A DNA stretch of 64,000 bases, from contig NW_019211456.1 of the NCBI RefSeq assembly GCF_002443255.2, forward strand, positions 50,528,486 through 50,592,485, read 5' to 3'. Below, one piece after another: positions 37,501 through 52,566 of the stretch. Under the pieces are notes generated by a model. The model made no database searches. It was given only the letters and a program-made list of their open reading frames with translations, and was not told the DNA's origin. Position numbers and translations under genes: made by a program. This stretch comes from Varroa destructor. Its lineage: Eukaryota; Arthropoda; Arachnida; Mesostigmata; Varroidae. Each line of letters starts with the position of its first letter. The first letter of the stretch is position 1.

Positions 37501-40240
37501 CACGTTCGCTCAGTTTGTTCATGAATTCCGTATCCTTTTTGGTCCGCTCGCGAACCTGTTGTATATATAGGCATTTATTCAGAACGTCTCATAAAAGTCC
37601 GATTTAATTTCCTCTGGAAATTATGGAAATCAATGTCCTACACCCACCTGTACCCTTGCCATCTTAACTGTGACTTACTTCTGAACATAAAAGTGTCGCT
37701 CAATCAGCCTGCGGCCGGACCTGCCCTGAAAGCATTCTGTCTTCTGGTTCGTTAGTAGTTAGAATTTCACCAATTTTTGGAATCAAATGAGCTACTTTCG
37801 TTGACTACAATAAATTTTGTGCCACATATTATTTACGTAGAGGGTACAGGAGGCGGGAACTTCTTTACTCAAGTTATGCCGGCAGTGTATTCTAAAGAAC
37901 CGTAGTTCCAACGAAACGTTGCGGGGGACCTCCTTCTTTTTGATCTACTTTTCATTTAACTGAAAGCATAAAGCACTCGAATATATCTATGAAGTTATCC
38001 GCGCATCCACTCATAATGTATAGAAAATACTTCGGTGTGCTTCTGAGCTAATAGAACATCAGAGAATTAGTTATTTGATTTTCTTGTCGCTGACAGTTGT
38101 ATGAAACGAACAGATTTCTCGAATATTTTTCATAATCAGCTGCCTGCTGTCCGGGTGTCCAACACTGCGCCAACAGTTTCAGTTTCTTCAAAACGATGTG
38201 TTGAAATCCGCTTGGGTTGTTTTGACATTTAAGTTTTTGGTGATCCGTTTGCCGACCTATAAAAACTTCTTCCGGTAACTGGGGCCTAATGTGTAGGTAC
38301 ACAGTGTTGAATAAACAACAAAATAGTAATAATAATATTGTAAGTAATAAGCTTTAATGACAAATCTGCGCGTAGAAAACTGAAGCGATTTACGTATCTT
38401 CTATAAGATTGTGGCCTTCATGTTCCAGGTCTCCGGCATACGAGTGCGCCGTTTCTATGGTTGAAATGGGTCTTGAATAGGACCGCCTGTAGCACTGGCA
38501 GTGATTGCCCAACACTATAGACGCTGGTGATAAAGATGGCCGCTGTTGATCACGGGGTTGATGCGAAGAGATTGCACCGTCAAGAAGCTGGGCTATAGTC
38601 ATGACTCAAATGTCATGACGTCGAGGACTGGGTCATTAGCACGGTGGCATCATCTACAGATGAAGGCGAAACCTATAGCGGTTACTTGACATCTGGTCAT
38701 TTATTTAGACCTCGAGCTCGAGGTTCATGCTAACTAATGATCGGTTATAAATGTTTCGCGCCTCTGACGCTGGCTACAGCTCGTATGAGTTTTCTGCAGC
38801 AGGACCCATAGCACCTGCTGTATGCAACTTGATTTAAGTCAGTATTCAGGAGAACGGCTTTATAGGCCGAATTCGCTTAGCTCTAGAAAGGCAGACAGAG
38901 CTGCTACGTGTTACGATGCATAGGAAATCCAGTATTAAAACAGAGAGTTTTTTTGCCAGAGTACGCGGTGTTTTATACTTGAAGCAGCCGGAGCAAGATA
39001 TCGCAGCAAGATACATGCAATCTTTGACCCACGTCATTCTGCCAAATTAATTTTAATTTTAGGCGAATTTGATGCAAAATTAAATGGGTAATAAAATTGT
39101 TGTAGAAGCTATATCAATCTGTTGTCTGAGTTGATCTCTTTCACTGGGTTACTTGTCTTGTTACTTTCAGACAGTATAATATCAAGCTCGGCGTGCGCCC
39201 TGATGAGCATTTAAGCTGGGAGGGATGCTTTGAATAGGTGTTTAAGGGATTGCTATGATGGGTGCCATATTGTTTACGGTGAGGATCGGCAACGTCTCAT
39301 CTACCTTTAGGATTTGAACCTGCAGCGCTCAATTTGTATTCATTATGCCATTATATTGCAGATCTAAAGACAGAGGATCTCATAACTTCGCTACTATTTA
39401 ACCTCGTCAGGCTGTCATAGCAAATCTACACGAAACTACGCTTGATTGAGTCACATTTGTGGATTACTAGAGGTATTTGGTCAACTTGGAATATATGACT
39501 AGAAATACAGATCTACTGAATAAATATATCCTTTGCTTATAGCCTATGTTTAACGATTACTCTATACGTATTGCCCGACTGGACGGAGATATAGGCATAT
39601 GGTGTCCAACCGTCGAAACCAATCAATAGACAAGGGTAGTAATAGAACTCTCGTCTCATCCAATTGCTAAACGTCCAATGTAAGTTCAACGTAACAAAAA
39701 AGGTAAATTGTGGGGTATTTTATTGCTTCTCTGAGTCATTTAACAGCTTCTTATATCGAACTGCGCATTTAAAGTCTTCTCGTTTTTTGTGACTCATATT
39801 ATTTGACGTAGCCTTAAATCGTGTAGGTCACGAACCTAATGCTATACAAAGCTATATTCTTGAAATTGCTTATCATTCTGGCTACACAAGTGATGACCTC
39901 GGTATCCTTCTTGATACTTAGATGACCCGACTAGAAATGTCTGAAGAGGACTCTACTATTCACCGAACTCAAAAACAATAACTTTAGGTCATCAGAACGC
40001 AGTAAATAAGCCACTTGATTATCTAGCTTGAAAATGTACAATTTTAACCCACAGTACGAAGTGTATGGGTGAAAAATTTAAAGCAGCTTTATGGTCATTT
40101 CGACCATACATTAGAAGGGTGAGGTTCCATCATAGAAGTGGTTTCTCTGGTCTTCAAACTAGCGGCCAGTTACGGAACGTTTAGCTTAAATTATCATACT
40201 CACTCGTACTATGGGCAGGTAATTACTAAATGAATAGGGG

Positions 40241-40263
40241 TATATATATATATATATATATAT
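40241..40263. repeat. (TA)n microsatellite
   Basis: About eleven uninterrupted TA units. Confidence 0.9.
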
Positions 40264-43200
40264 CTTTTATGAAAAAGATGATTTTTCCGAGGAAGAGAAG
40301 AATTGTATATTACGTTTGATATTGCTGCTTAAAAAGCTTTTCTGCTTTAAATCATTAAGAGTATATTGTCGTAAGTTACGTAACGAAACAATTTAGCCAA
40401 GTTTCTGATATCAGCTAAAAAGACCCAGTTACACAAAGTCCGATAAAATTAAAAGTACTTTCCTGTGCAAATCAATGAAATATTGCCAACGGTGTAGGAA
40501 AACAGCGGAACCGTGAGAGACATTAAACTTAAAACCAAGTATATATTTAGTCAAAATACAATCATTATACATCACAACTCGGTAGAAAAGTTTGAATCAA
40601 CAAAAGTATTTATTTAAGATTGATGACAGACCTTCAAAGTTTCGACCTGCTAAGCCTGGAAATTTCGACAGTAGCATTCACTTAGTATAATAAAGCAACG
40701 GCCTCGTTTACTATGACAAACAAGTTGTGGTGCTATAAATATATATCAGCTGATTGCCGCACTGAATGTTTTTTTTTGTTTAGTATGGTAAATCTCTTGC
40801 AGAAAAAAGGTAAGGGATGTGGCAGAGACATATCATTACTCCTAATATAGATCGAAATATAGAAAAAATAGCGGAAGAACCGGTCAGCTCAGCTTTGAAT
40901 AATGAAGAAATAAAAATTCATAGTCACTCAAGCTGCTAAAACAAAACAGACGAAATTAATTATCACCTTTTCACGTGTTTGCAAACTTCAGTTTGCAAAA
41001 TAGGTTTTTTTGATAGCACAGATTCGGTCGTTTGCGCTTCTATTACGGAACTATTACATCTAAGTAATTTTAACGAAATCCGTCAATTTTACTTCGTTTG
41101 TAAATTGTCAACTTCTTTTGTCTATTATGTTCATATTGAGCTTTCGAAGACGAAATGTGCTCCCAAATATCATTGGTCCTTTTGACTCTGACCCGGCCTG
41201 CACATCTCGACGACAGGATCAGCTTCCAAATCACTTGATGGTGTGTAATCGTTAACCAGAAATACAATGCCTCTCTCTCTATACCGCACTATTTAGCGCC
41301 CTCAGCTGTCCTGATCATTGGTCACGTTTACCTGGAACGAGTGGCAAGAAAATCCATAGCATCTCAGTCCATCTCTGAGCGGACGAATGATAGCAGCAAG
41401 TATGAGACAACCAGAAAGACCTAACAGGAAACAGCTGTCACCCACTTCCAAGCCGATGTATACTCCATCGGTGGTCTATTGTTGTTTATAATAGATACCA
41501 CTCGTCGTATTCTTATCTTCAGCATCCTCATGGTAATCACCATCAACTTGCTACTACATACTCGGCCTCGGAGTACCACACACAACGGTGGAACTAATTG
41601 AATCTAAGTCTGTTGTTCTTTTTTAATGCTCTAACTAAACGAAAACGACTATAAGAACGATTTCAGCAAACAGATTCTGCACTAGAAAAATCAGTAATAG
41701 CGGTTGATAGCGTTTAACGACAAAGCTGAAAGTAGATTAGGTAAGGACTGGACCTGGATCGACGTTTTATTGTCCAGCATCCTAACTCGTATCTCATAGT
41801 ACGGAAGAGGGTGGTGTAGCTGGTTCATTACTATACAAATGTTGTACGAATAGCGTCTACGTCTACCATCAACAGCATATGCTCATTAATGACAAAACAT
41901 TTCTTTTTGCCTATTTGTATAATGATATTGAACATACCTATATGTCCTAGGCAAGCTAGGTCCTAAACGAAAAGATTCTACCTTAGGTTCCGACTTGCTG
42001 CAAGCGCGCCTTGCAAAAATTGGCTAAAACAACCACCTGAGCGAGTCTAAATCTATCAGAATGTATCACGATACAGAGATTAGAGATTGTATATAATGTG
42101 TAATTATAATTTCAACGAAAACGTTTTACTTAACAACGAATGAAGTGAAATCTCATCCTTGTATAAAATAGATGGCATTTTCTTATAAAACGTCAATGAG
42201 AAATTAGTGGATCATTTTATTGTGAACTTCAGTTTGTGTACATATAGGTACTACTCTGTGCGTGTCCGTCGAGGAATCCAAGTAGCCGTTGTGACGGGCG
42301 TCAGGTCCTATTTTTGGCACGAACAAATGTCGATTTGACGATAGCTGCCTAGAGCATACAATGATTTCCTTGGTTAAATGTTAAATGCTTATTTGGCCGA
42401 CTAGACACCTGCCAAACGGCTCGGCGATGAAACAACAGGTTCATGCTTTTATACTTTGCAATAGAGACTGATCATTGTTTGACGATTATTGAAAAGAACA
42501 ATGTTACCGAAATGGGGTGTTATAAGTGTAAATACGGTCATCGTATTTTAGAACTGTCCGTGTTTCTTCTAGATTGGCAGCTTTCTACCTTGCCCAGTCC
42601 AATAGAAGCACCGCTCGCATGAACTCTCTCCAACTTCGTTTTTTGATGCACAAACAAAGCCACTCACGAACTTCCAAAAATTTGTTGTGAGGCTCACATA
42701 GTATCAAAGCTAGCTATAAAACGGGGCATGGGCCTGAAAGGGGAAGTGGGAGATTGAACGAAAAGAAAGGTTGGTTGCCGTGCCAGGTTGGCTTGGCCTA
42801 TTATCGCTGAGTGTCATTCTCGATTTGTTCTTGCCGTTCCATCACCATCATTATTATCACCAATCGATTATTGATGTTCCCCGGCGTCTCGCACGCGTAC
42901 GCTATGTTAGAAAACTATTAGCAAAAACCAATACGTATGTGATCTCAACATTTGGAAACAGGTCGAGCTTTATCACGCAAACTACCGCATCGTCTATGCT
43001 ACGACAGTTTAGATAAACGGAAATTTGTCGTTTTTCTGACACAGGAACTTGCCACAATGGCCCTAAAAAAATAATGATTGAATTGAACGTGGTTATTTTT
43101 TTAGTGTGAACTGGGTAACATATTAATACAGTTCCGAGAAAGATTTATTAGGGGTCAATCAGGCAGCGTGCATTTTGCTGGCTGGCAGGTTTCCAAATTG

Positions 43201-46200
43201 GACAAGTCCACTAATTCATCATATGTTTTACAAATGTGGTTTGCGTTGGACGCGATCCTTTACCTGGCTAGGCTCGAATGCCCCGTATTCTTCTTAGACG
43301 CGAGCAAAGGGAACCTCTATACTTTGTTGACGTTTCCTGCGACGAATGGCTTGTCGTTGGCAATGGTTGGCGCAGAAAAGATGATTCGATGACAACATCT
43401 ACACAGACTTGGACTTCAAGTGATCCTCCTTTCTTTTTTTAGACCTGTGGCAACGACGTCAGGCAGTGTTCCATTGTCGACCTCGGACAAGTAGCGAACT
43501 CCTGACGGCATTCCGCCATGCCGTTCCGTCGTAATTCGTTTCTCAAAATTAGTGCCAATCAGAGAGAACCAGTATCTGGATCCGAAACGATTAGATATTA
43601 TCAGCTGTGGATAACAGTTGTGAGAATGGGAAGTTTACTTAATCCGCTCAAATATAGGTAGTCCAGATGAACGCTTAAGCTAATAGGCTCAGTCGAGCAG
43701 TATCAAAACGTTCATAAAACGAGCAATCTATTGCCTTAATTAAGGAAATCAACTTTGAGCAGGTATTCGTCTATGAAATAGTGGCATATTGGTCACGTTG
43801 AATTTGACGCTTCTAGGACGCTTCTACACGACAGCTTCAGCTAACGATATTTGTCGAGACTGTTTCTAACAGCTGACCCGCACCAATATTGATTATTGCC
43901 TGCTACAGAAAGAAACGCCTACGTTCATGTAACTAGTCTTCAACGAGATTTCACAGTAGCGTTTGCGCCAAATAAATAAAGTATAAAAAAAGGAGGAGCT
44001 CTCAGAGAATTCTAAAGGAACATACCGATATATCGGCATCTATACTCTTTTTTCCACAACGGAAGTGCTTAGAGTCTCCTTTCAATTATAAATCAATAAC
44101 GCGTTTAGGCTGGAAAACAATAATTTACATGTCACGAAATCCCGTTATTAAGATTTGAGTCATTTATGTTATGACATTGTGGCCAGGCAGCGGCTACTGT
44201 TTCGGCGTTTACCATCTTCGACAAATTTAACCTCGCTCTTTTTCTGGCTTGTCCGTGTCACCACAGTTGCTGTCTGCAAGCTCTCAGGAAACCATATCAC
44301 GGGATCCATATTGTTGCAAACCTTCAACTCAGGCCAAGCCTCCTCACCTCAGCGGTTAAGGTGTAATCTGACAACGCTTCTGAGACCTTCGACTTTATTA
44401 CTCAGATGGCGGACCTTCCGCTAACATTGTTACTGGTGCTGAGACTGTCAATGCTTAACTTCCAAAGTGTATCCATGTTGTCAAATGGTCCTACCGCCAG
44501 AGTAACAGCCTACACCCCTTAAAGAAAAAGGCGACCTTCAGGACATTTGAGCGATCGGTCGGTCGGTGTCTCAAGTGGGGCTTTACAGGAAGAGCGTGCT
44601 GATGGGGTGACTGGGCCGGAACGTTTACGGACATTGCTAACAGGTTGACTGAAATCTAAAAAGAATAGATTGTCTAGATATGATGTATTGCCATGTTTAT
44701 CTACGCAGCGACGCTTTATCTTAAATGAGCGCTCCTTGAGAATCGTGTCAAACATTTATTTTAGTGAGAGTAAACGATATGAGATGAATGCTTAGTTTAG
44801 TTGCCGTATCATTATTTCTGAAGCCTACTAAATAAAAAAAAGAAACAGTTTTGGAACTTCACTGATGAAGAATTTCCTTAAACTTCCGTGATAGAGACCG
44901 CAACAATATGTTTGCCATATCTATATCATGTCGGCCACTGTTCTCTGGTTATCCATGCTACGGTGATGAGTGTCAGAGGCCTGTGAAAGTCAGTGTCCCG
45001 TATAACCAAAATGACCAAACGCGGACTCCATCTTGAATGACGCTTATATAAAATAATTTTTTGCCAGATCAGTTTTGGAATCTTAGATATCACTAGAACA
45101 TAGTTGGCCATGCTACTTCATAACTTGGGTAGTTCTGCAAAAGCGAAGGCGATATGACGTTACTACTACTACAGTTTCTAGCTGGCTTTCTAACTGTGAG
45201 CTTTTAGTATTGCAAAGCAAACCATCTGTTTTTGATTGTATGTATACTTGGGCAGATTTCCTCATACCGAGGCATGTTATGCGGTATGCTATTTAGATTC
45301 GAGAGCAATAGATGCATTGATCGTTTCGTGGCGACCGTCGAAGACTTTCGGACCTAAAGCTAAATTCGAGCTATTATAAATAAACAACGCGATGTTCTAC
45401 ACATTCTTGATAGGCATACGCCATGTTACTTTGTTGCCCCGTGTACAATATTGCTTGAAGCGCGAAGAAAAAAGCAAGCCTAGAAATAGATCGTATCTGT
45501 TTGGACGAACAATGTTAAGCTTAGAGTAAAAAGACGATAACTTATTTACTCAGCCATAGGACATTCACAGCGGGCATTTATTTATCGCCAATGATTATTT
45601 TAATATACTCCACTAAAATCTATAAATTAGTGACGGTGCCAAAGGGCTACCATGTGCATATAATATTTCTGTATTACATTAAAGTTGTCTTTTTAGAAGT
45701 ACATACAAATGAACCGCATTCAAATCCCCAATAGTTACTTCGTACCCTGTAAGGGTTATAGTGGCTATTCTGTAAGCACCGACCGACATTTTCTAGAAAA
45801 ACGTAGTCTGTTTCATCACATTACTTTATTATGTTTTTTTGGCGCTTGATCTTCTGAGAAGAATTTATTGACAGAAATCGTGGACAACGATCGCGACCGC
45901 TATCATGCTATAAGCTACTTAAGATACCGTAGGTACTATGGAAACTTCAACAAGAAGCAGAAGTTTAAAGAGGCATGGTAAAGCTAATTTAGCAGAGTTG
46001 AGACTATGCATAAACTTCTGCCACATAAATAATACGTTACTTTAGCGCACATCCCTGTTTGTCTACCGTCCAAACATACCTAGATACTTCTGTTTTATGA
46101 AGGCTTGCAAGTATTATATCGTATTCGTACGTATACCCAATTTGCATCGGTTTTGCGATGGCCTTTTTTGCCTTCATTTCTTATTCCTTCAGGAATGCCA

Positions 46201-47059
46201 GCGCCATAGCAAGACGATATTGTGACTGGGTTGTGATAAAACAAAACCAAGTGCAAAAAAAGGAAACAAGACAGGGCCTGAAAGAGGAAAATGGGTACAT
46301 GTAACCGACCTTACTTAAAAAGAAAAAGAAATTATCGGAAAAAAAAGCGAATTGCAAGCAAATTGGAAGAGCATTGCTTCGTCGGGCACCCAGGGTAGCA
46401 TGGTTGTTGAAAAAAAATATATATTTTTCTTAAATTTTGGTTTTCGACCTTGTAGTCGTCATAGTGCAGGCTTTTCCTGTATTTTTTCGTCTCTCTTCCT
46501 TCGGCTTCATTTCACACTGTGCGTACCCGCAGCGGTGACCACAAACACCATCATCTTCATCTCCATATTGTTCAACTAGATGGGGCAATCAGTTGGGCTA
46601 GGTTGGCACCAGCACCGCCCTGTGCTGCCGCCGTAGACGTTTATGAGTTTTTATTAGATGACTCACTGTTGTTGCCGTTACCACCGGTAGGCTATAAGTT
46701 TCGCAGGCAAACAGCTAGTACAGAGCAAAGGAAGAGAAGAAGAAGAAACCGGCAGCTCTATCATCAACGTCATGTCGTACAGTGACGGCGACGTGGCTGC
46801 CAGCACCCGCTCTGGTCGTCTTGCTGCGTCGAACAACTGAATATGGCAGACTTCAAAAAACCTCAACACCATTCGCCCGCTGAAAACTCCTTTAAACATC
46901 GAAGTGGCGCTTGGCAGCGCAGCTACTCTTTTTATAGGAAGGCAGACGGAAAGTTTGGATGGCTGGTTCCATTTGCGATGCTCGGAACGGCAGTTTCCAA
47001 CTATGGTGGGAAGCAGCCCGTAACATATTTGAGCATGCATCCTAACCCAATACTACAGT

Positions 47060-47200
47060 CTCCCCAGAAATCATCTCAGCTCGCCAATAGTGCCTTTCAC
47101 AATGGCTTAGTATGGCGTAAAAGGCAAATAGGTGATAAGGGACTGGATTATGCTGCATTCGGTGGTTGTTTGAGTGGCCACGAGCGTTTTGAAGCCAAGA
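47060..47200 (-). pseudogene. mariner transposase C-terminal fragment with internal deletion
   Basis: The minus strand reads WLQNARGHSNN followed by MQHNPVPYHLFAF and later ERHYWRAE. The first piece resembles the second catalytic block (HDNARPH) and the second resembles QHPPYSPDLAPSDYHLFGPL with several residues missing. Both later catalytic aspartates appear lost or altered, and the spacing between blocks is much shorter than in intact mariner. The piece overlaps a plus-strand open frame (46843-47217) whose 3' half is therefore likely a shadow. The similarity is real to the eye but short. Confidence 0.42.
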
Positions 47201-50200
47201 GGTCAAATCAAGCATAGTTTTTAGCCTAATGGCCAAGTGACTGTGCTTCAAAATAATTTTTAATACCAAGAGTCTAATAGGGTTCATAACCATAAAAAAT
47301 TCCTTATATTAACGACAATAACAAAAACATACGAACACAGATGGCATACATGGTCAAGAATAAGAAGGCTGAGACGAGACCCACCGGACTTCCACTTAGT
47401 ATTGCATAATAATAATAAAGCCTGCTTTACTATATTTCTTTGCGCGACAGAACACGTTTTTGCGCCGGCACTGCTAGTTGGTTTCACTTGTTAAACAATA
47501 CATGTGCGTGCCAGTGTTTTAGTTAAGAACTGGAAAAGTTATGTTGATCTATTTTTCACCAAGTGCTCAACTTACAATATACTTCGGAACTACAAAACTT
47601 TATCAAAAATTCTATAAATCACGCAAAAGTAGTTTCATAACTAGTAGTTTGTATAGATGCTTTGTTTTTCCAACTGTTCGTAACGCTAGTAGAAGTGAAT
47701 AGAGCATATAGTGACTGTAATAGGTTACTGGCTAGAAACTCTTCCTGAGGGCCATGCATTGGTGCTTATATATCGCCCAGTTACCAATACTATTTGCAAC
47801 CTATCCCGTTTCATATTTACGGGCTCTCGGCTCAGTTAGTTGCATAAAACGGTGTCTAAAAGCTTGCATCTCACAATAGGCAACTATTATATGGAGAATT
47901 TTTCATTATAAGATAAATAGACTTTAGAGAATTGAGTTGATAATGGAACGCTCTCGAATGCACAGGAATTCGAAAAGGGCCAGAGCCCATTAGGAAGTAG
48001 GCGAGAGTCTATCGCATTCGTCTGCAGGCTCACTTAAATGAACTCGTAAAAAGGCGCATTCAGATAGTAAAGGATAGTCCTATTATTAAGGAGCAACTCG
48101 GCCTATAATACATATCCACAATGTAACCTAATGCTATTCGTGACAATGTATACAACCTTATTAAAAGCCTAACGCGGAATAGTATGCATATTCTGCAAAG
48201 CACAGTGCATGCTTGCCGAAACACAGTATGAATAAGCATTCACTGTCGGATTATTAGAGAAAAATTGCTAAATAGAAAACGCGTTGATCAGAAAAAGAGG
48301 ATAGATCAGGATTCGATGACCCAATCTGGCTCTGAACAGAAATATACTGGGGCGGACGGTGTTCCTTCGATGAGGGGAATTCGAAACAGACTTGTACTAC
48401 TACTGGGAGAGATAAGTAGCTGCTGGATCGCCAATATCGAGCGTAGCCACTCGGACTGCCTTCCGCTTATGATAAAACGCTGTTCGCACGCGCTCCTGTA
48501 CACCAAATTAATCCTCCTACTATTATCGAAACGTAAGATCGTTTTTACTTTTGATCGCGCATCGAGGTACGCCTTAAATTTCTTTAGCCTAAGATTGAAA
48601 AGCTTGCTAAGCCCTTCTGCTACTATCTATCTTCGCCGCAATAACTTTCCCTTTCTTGTCATCTTTCTACATTTTCTTTTTTCCCTCTTGTCTTTGCTCA
48701 TACATTATTATTTATTTCATATTTCGTTGTAATTTTTTTTACATAACACTCCCATTCATGCCCATCGAGCCTGATTAAAATGATCGGTCCTGAAAAAATG
48801 TTAATGTTTCCATAGTTTAACATTAATTTTAGGTCGCAACTTTGACAGCGTTCGCATACCCGAACTTCTTGCGAACAGTTATCTTGACGGGTAGTGATAG
48901 GTTTAATGTTAAGCGTTCACTGAACTAAGCATGGTAGTTGTATTTCATTGCTTTGACCTTTTGACATGTGAATCATTGGCATTGCGCGCTAGCGTTTGGC
49001 CTTTCGCATGTACCACAAGATTTGCTGTAAAATGTAGGACAAACGAGACAGAAGCAGGAGATGAATTTCGTCTCTTTACCTCATGCTTCGTCCCTTCCTG
49101 ACTGGCAAATAGGACGGTTGTTTGACAGTCCGCTAAAACAATTTCTATTTGAATTCATAATAACATCGACACAGATTCAGGAAAGTCACGTTATCTAATT
49201 CTACGTCCTATATATAGATGTTTTCAGTAGAACTTTTTCGTCGCGAAAGGCGCTCTTAAGTCTTAAGTTTTAAAGTAAAGTACATGCCCCGCTTACCGGG
49301 GCAGTATTACGTGCATAATCTATGAAACCTCTTATTACGGTAATTGCTAATTATGTCGGCCGTGTTAAATGAACGAAGGGGATACGTTGGTTGCCAAGGT
49401 AAAATCGTAACTCTGGACGCTATATAGTTTTGAGTAAATCAGACGTATTTCAGTCCGCTTCACCTATGCCAACGACCACCACAGCCTATACGCCCTTACA
49501 CCAAAACAAGGAGACACACTAAGAACTTAACGTTCAGAGTCAGATCTATCGACCACAAAAATCATGCATTCAGTAAAACTGCTCGCTATGAGTAGAGCTC
49601 TTCTGATAATGGAAGTCTGAAAAACTTAAACCGACGAACTCCTTGAAATGTAGGCTTGAAATGGGGGGAGATCCAGTCAACGAACGAAAGTCAACATTTC
49701 ATCATTGTCGAGAAACGAACGATGCTTGCTTTACGACAACTTCAACAACATATGCAATTCTGTCCAACAACCACTATATCGTTCAGAGCATATCTTTGGC
49801 ACCTCTTCCCTGAATAATCTCATAAATTAATTTTTTACTATAGGCATTCTTCACTAGCCTGTGCATATTATGCTTTTCTATGCGACTTTGCTAAATTTGC
49901 GGTGTTTATTTATTGGGCTGGAACACAGGTAATTTAAGCTTTTAATTTAGCGAAAGAACGACTGACCGATAGAGGTAGAGTACATTTTCCAGGTCCAACA
50001 TCCCAACTTCGTACCTAGTAGACCTATTCAAGCAGTCTTTCGAGTTCAAGATTCTCTTTGTGCATGGCATAAATGTCCGGAGCCACTTCAACGGGCTTTT
50101 GAGCTTGGTGAAAAGCAAAATAAATGTATTTTTTTCCATCGGAAGCTTCCATCTTTAGAACCTCAACTCGATATAAAGTTTCGTTCATTGCGCAGTGAAA

Positions 50201-52566
50201 TCATAAAGGGAAGAATTTTTTAATAATGTAAAAAAAAATAGTTAGGGGGTAAAAGCATAGGATAGATAGAAAAGAAAGCATAGGATAAAACTGGAATCAG
50301 TCATATTCTAATCTGATACGATGCAGTAAGTACTGACCAAGGAACTAGATTATGAGACCTATTTTGTATGGCTCTTGTCAACGGTTGTTGTAAGTAAAAG
50401 TATTTGCAGTACCTTTTAGCTGTGAACTAAATTTTTCATTTAAATGTTCTATCAACTCTGGTCAACTTTTACGGGATACATTTAGCCAGGCAGTTTGAAT
50501 TAGATTGATCTGAAACCAGGCCGCGAAGTGGCCATTGGTTGTTTTACTCGACTCGTATCTGTCGTTTTGATGACCTAACAGATAGGCCGTTTGTTGCCTA
50601 AAAAAAGATGTCTCCTCGCATTTCATAACCAGTCTTTCCGCATCGAAACACGTCAACAAATTAAGTCGTACATTACGCTGGTAAGTTACGATGTATAAGC
50701 GTAAAAGTGTCCCAAAGAAATAATATAAAAACTGCAGCGTTGACGTTAATCTATTTTTGACCCAATAAGTTATAGGTATTTTTCCATCGTATCACACTTC
50801 ATTTTAAGCAGAAGCATAAACTTTCCGTTCAACCTCTGCCGAACCCTTTTGCTCGAGAAGTTAAGCGGTCGAAGCTGCTATCTTCGGACAGACGTAAAGC
50901 ACGTATCTAGTCCTACCGAAGACACCAGAAATGTGCCCGCATAGCAAACGATAATTAAAGTGAATCGTCCTTCTGGTGATAATACTCGACTTCACATTGT
51001 TTTAGAATACACATGTTGCAATGTCTCTATCAATCAGTTAATACTTAGAGTTCATTGGGTGAAAAGAAATAACCGGACGTGGGAAAAGTAGATCATCAGC
51101 TAAAGCAGAAGAAAGACAAGGCGACCTGGTATAAATCAGCAAATAACACTTATCTATAGGTGAACGAGGATAAACACTACCCCTTACTCCAATAGGTTTG
51201 TTTACACGAAGTGTTTATCAAGGACAACATAGGACCTTCCCACGGAGACATGTTTTACTGACCAATACCCGCTTAAGCGTAGCAAACAGACTGAACAAAT
51301 CTTTACGCAGTAATACGGTGTACCAACATCTACCAAGATTGCACCATGACGTGGTTTGAATTAAAATTACAATCAGTTCCAAGCAAAGGCCTAATGATAC
51401 GGAGTACAAGGTTTAATTAGAGAGAACTTTACAGTGCCAGACGAAGCTGCGAAATCTGGCCTGCATCGTTCACCTTATATCATACATATATTTTGTTGCA
51501 TACGAACAGCTATTCATTTGCCTTTCTCTAGCCTCGTTTTTCTAAAGCTGCACGTTTTTATGCCATCCGCTCACTAGACAATCGAAAAAACACAATACTT
51601 GATCATTATAAAATACCAGTCCTGAGTCAATAATTAGTCATGCCTAATTTATGTATATACACACACGTGAACTCTTATGGTTGATTGAATAATTAATCAC
51701 GTTTGCTAGGAAACAAGTTTTTTGTTTGCCTGTCGAGGAGCAGCGGTGTTTATAAGAGCACCGCTGAACTTGTGAAGATGGCGGCCCCTAAAATGATTGC
51801 TAAACGTTTCTAGTCTGGGCTCTGGTTTCCATATTCAAACTAAAATTGCCGCTGACATAATGCTGTTTATGCGCACATAAACGCAGCCATTGATTGTGAT
51901 TACTTTTTTTTATTTAATCTAAATTCTGTACGTTTTATTTTTCAATAGAAAAGTAAAAAACTACACGTTCACCTATCTGATTATGACAGATCGTAAGTCG
52001 AAGACGCGACGACGAAGCTAACGCTTATCATACACAAAAGGCAAACAAAGGTAACCGCGTCTAAATTCGATTGAGTAGATTTTATATATGTGCAAGGTAA
52101 AGAGCAGATGTTTCATTTTGATGAATAGATCGTGCCACATGGGTTACGATGACGACGACGGTTCCAGGTCGTGAGCATATGGCACGTTGAGACACCCTGT
52201 GATCATGGAGGTCAAGTTAATGGAGAATGAAATAGATGACGCCATGTTTCATGCCTTAAATCATTAAAATCTTTTTGCGGCTACACCTCATTTGAAAGCA
52301 CGACGGTCTGTGAGGGCTAAAGTAAGGTTTACTAGCCGTCAAGTGAGGTCTCTGTGGCACTGGAACATACAAAACATAGGGAAGCTAACCTGCTGCTTCC
52401 GATCCTTATCTTCCATGCTACTATACTCCTCGAAATTCGCATCACCGCGACATCGCAGGAACAGAGATTACGCTACTCGTACCTCAGATACGTTTAGCAG
52501 AAGTACTTAAGTATGGATTGGAATCGTGTGTAATCTTTTGACAGCTGAGAGAAACGAAGAGACAAC

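Larger units (their letters stand above)
33150..46840. other. No firm gene; scattered unassigned open frames
   Basis: Mostly AT-rich. A GC-rich patch at 34.26-35.05 kb has first-exon character. Minus-strand frames at 39037-38846, 38602-38390 and 38302-38048 lie in succession but share no identifiable domain. Other isolated frames (minus 35972-35790 after a pyrimidine tract and CAG; plus 43168-43392; minus 44755-44519) are similarly unassigned. Confidence 0.35.

Noticed and set aside
39310..39320. Perfect tRNA B-box-like GGTTCAAATCC on the minus strand
   Set aside because: An A-box-like TGGCATAATG lies only about 30 bases upstream, too close, and the T stem pairs poorly.
46843..47217. 124-codon plus-strand frame with a good start context (MADFKKPQ)
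   Set aside because: Its 3' half is antisense to the mariner fragment at 47060-47200 and it has no recognised domain. At most the first part could be a 5' exon.
48265..48732. Long plus-strand open frame (155 codons)
   Set aside because: It begins at a non-ATG codon; from its first ATG it is 138 codons. The tail is hydrophobic only because the DNA is pyrimidine-rich, and no domain is seen.
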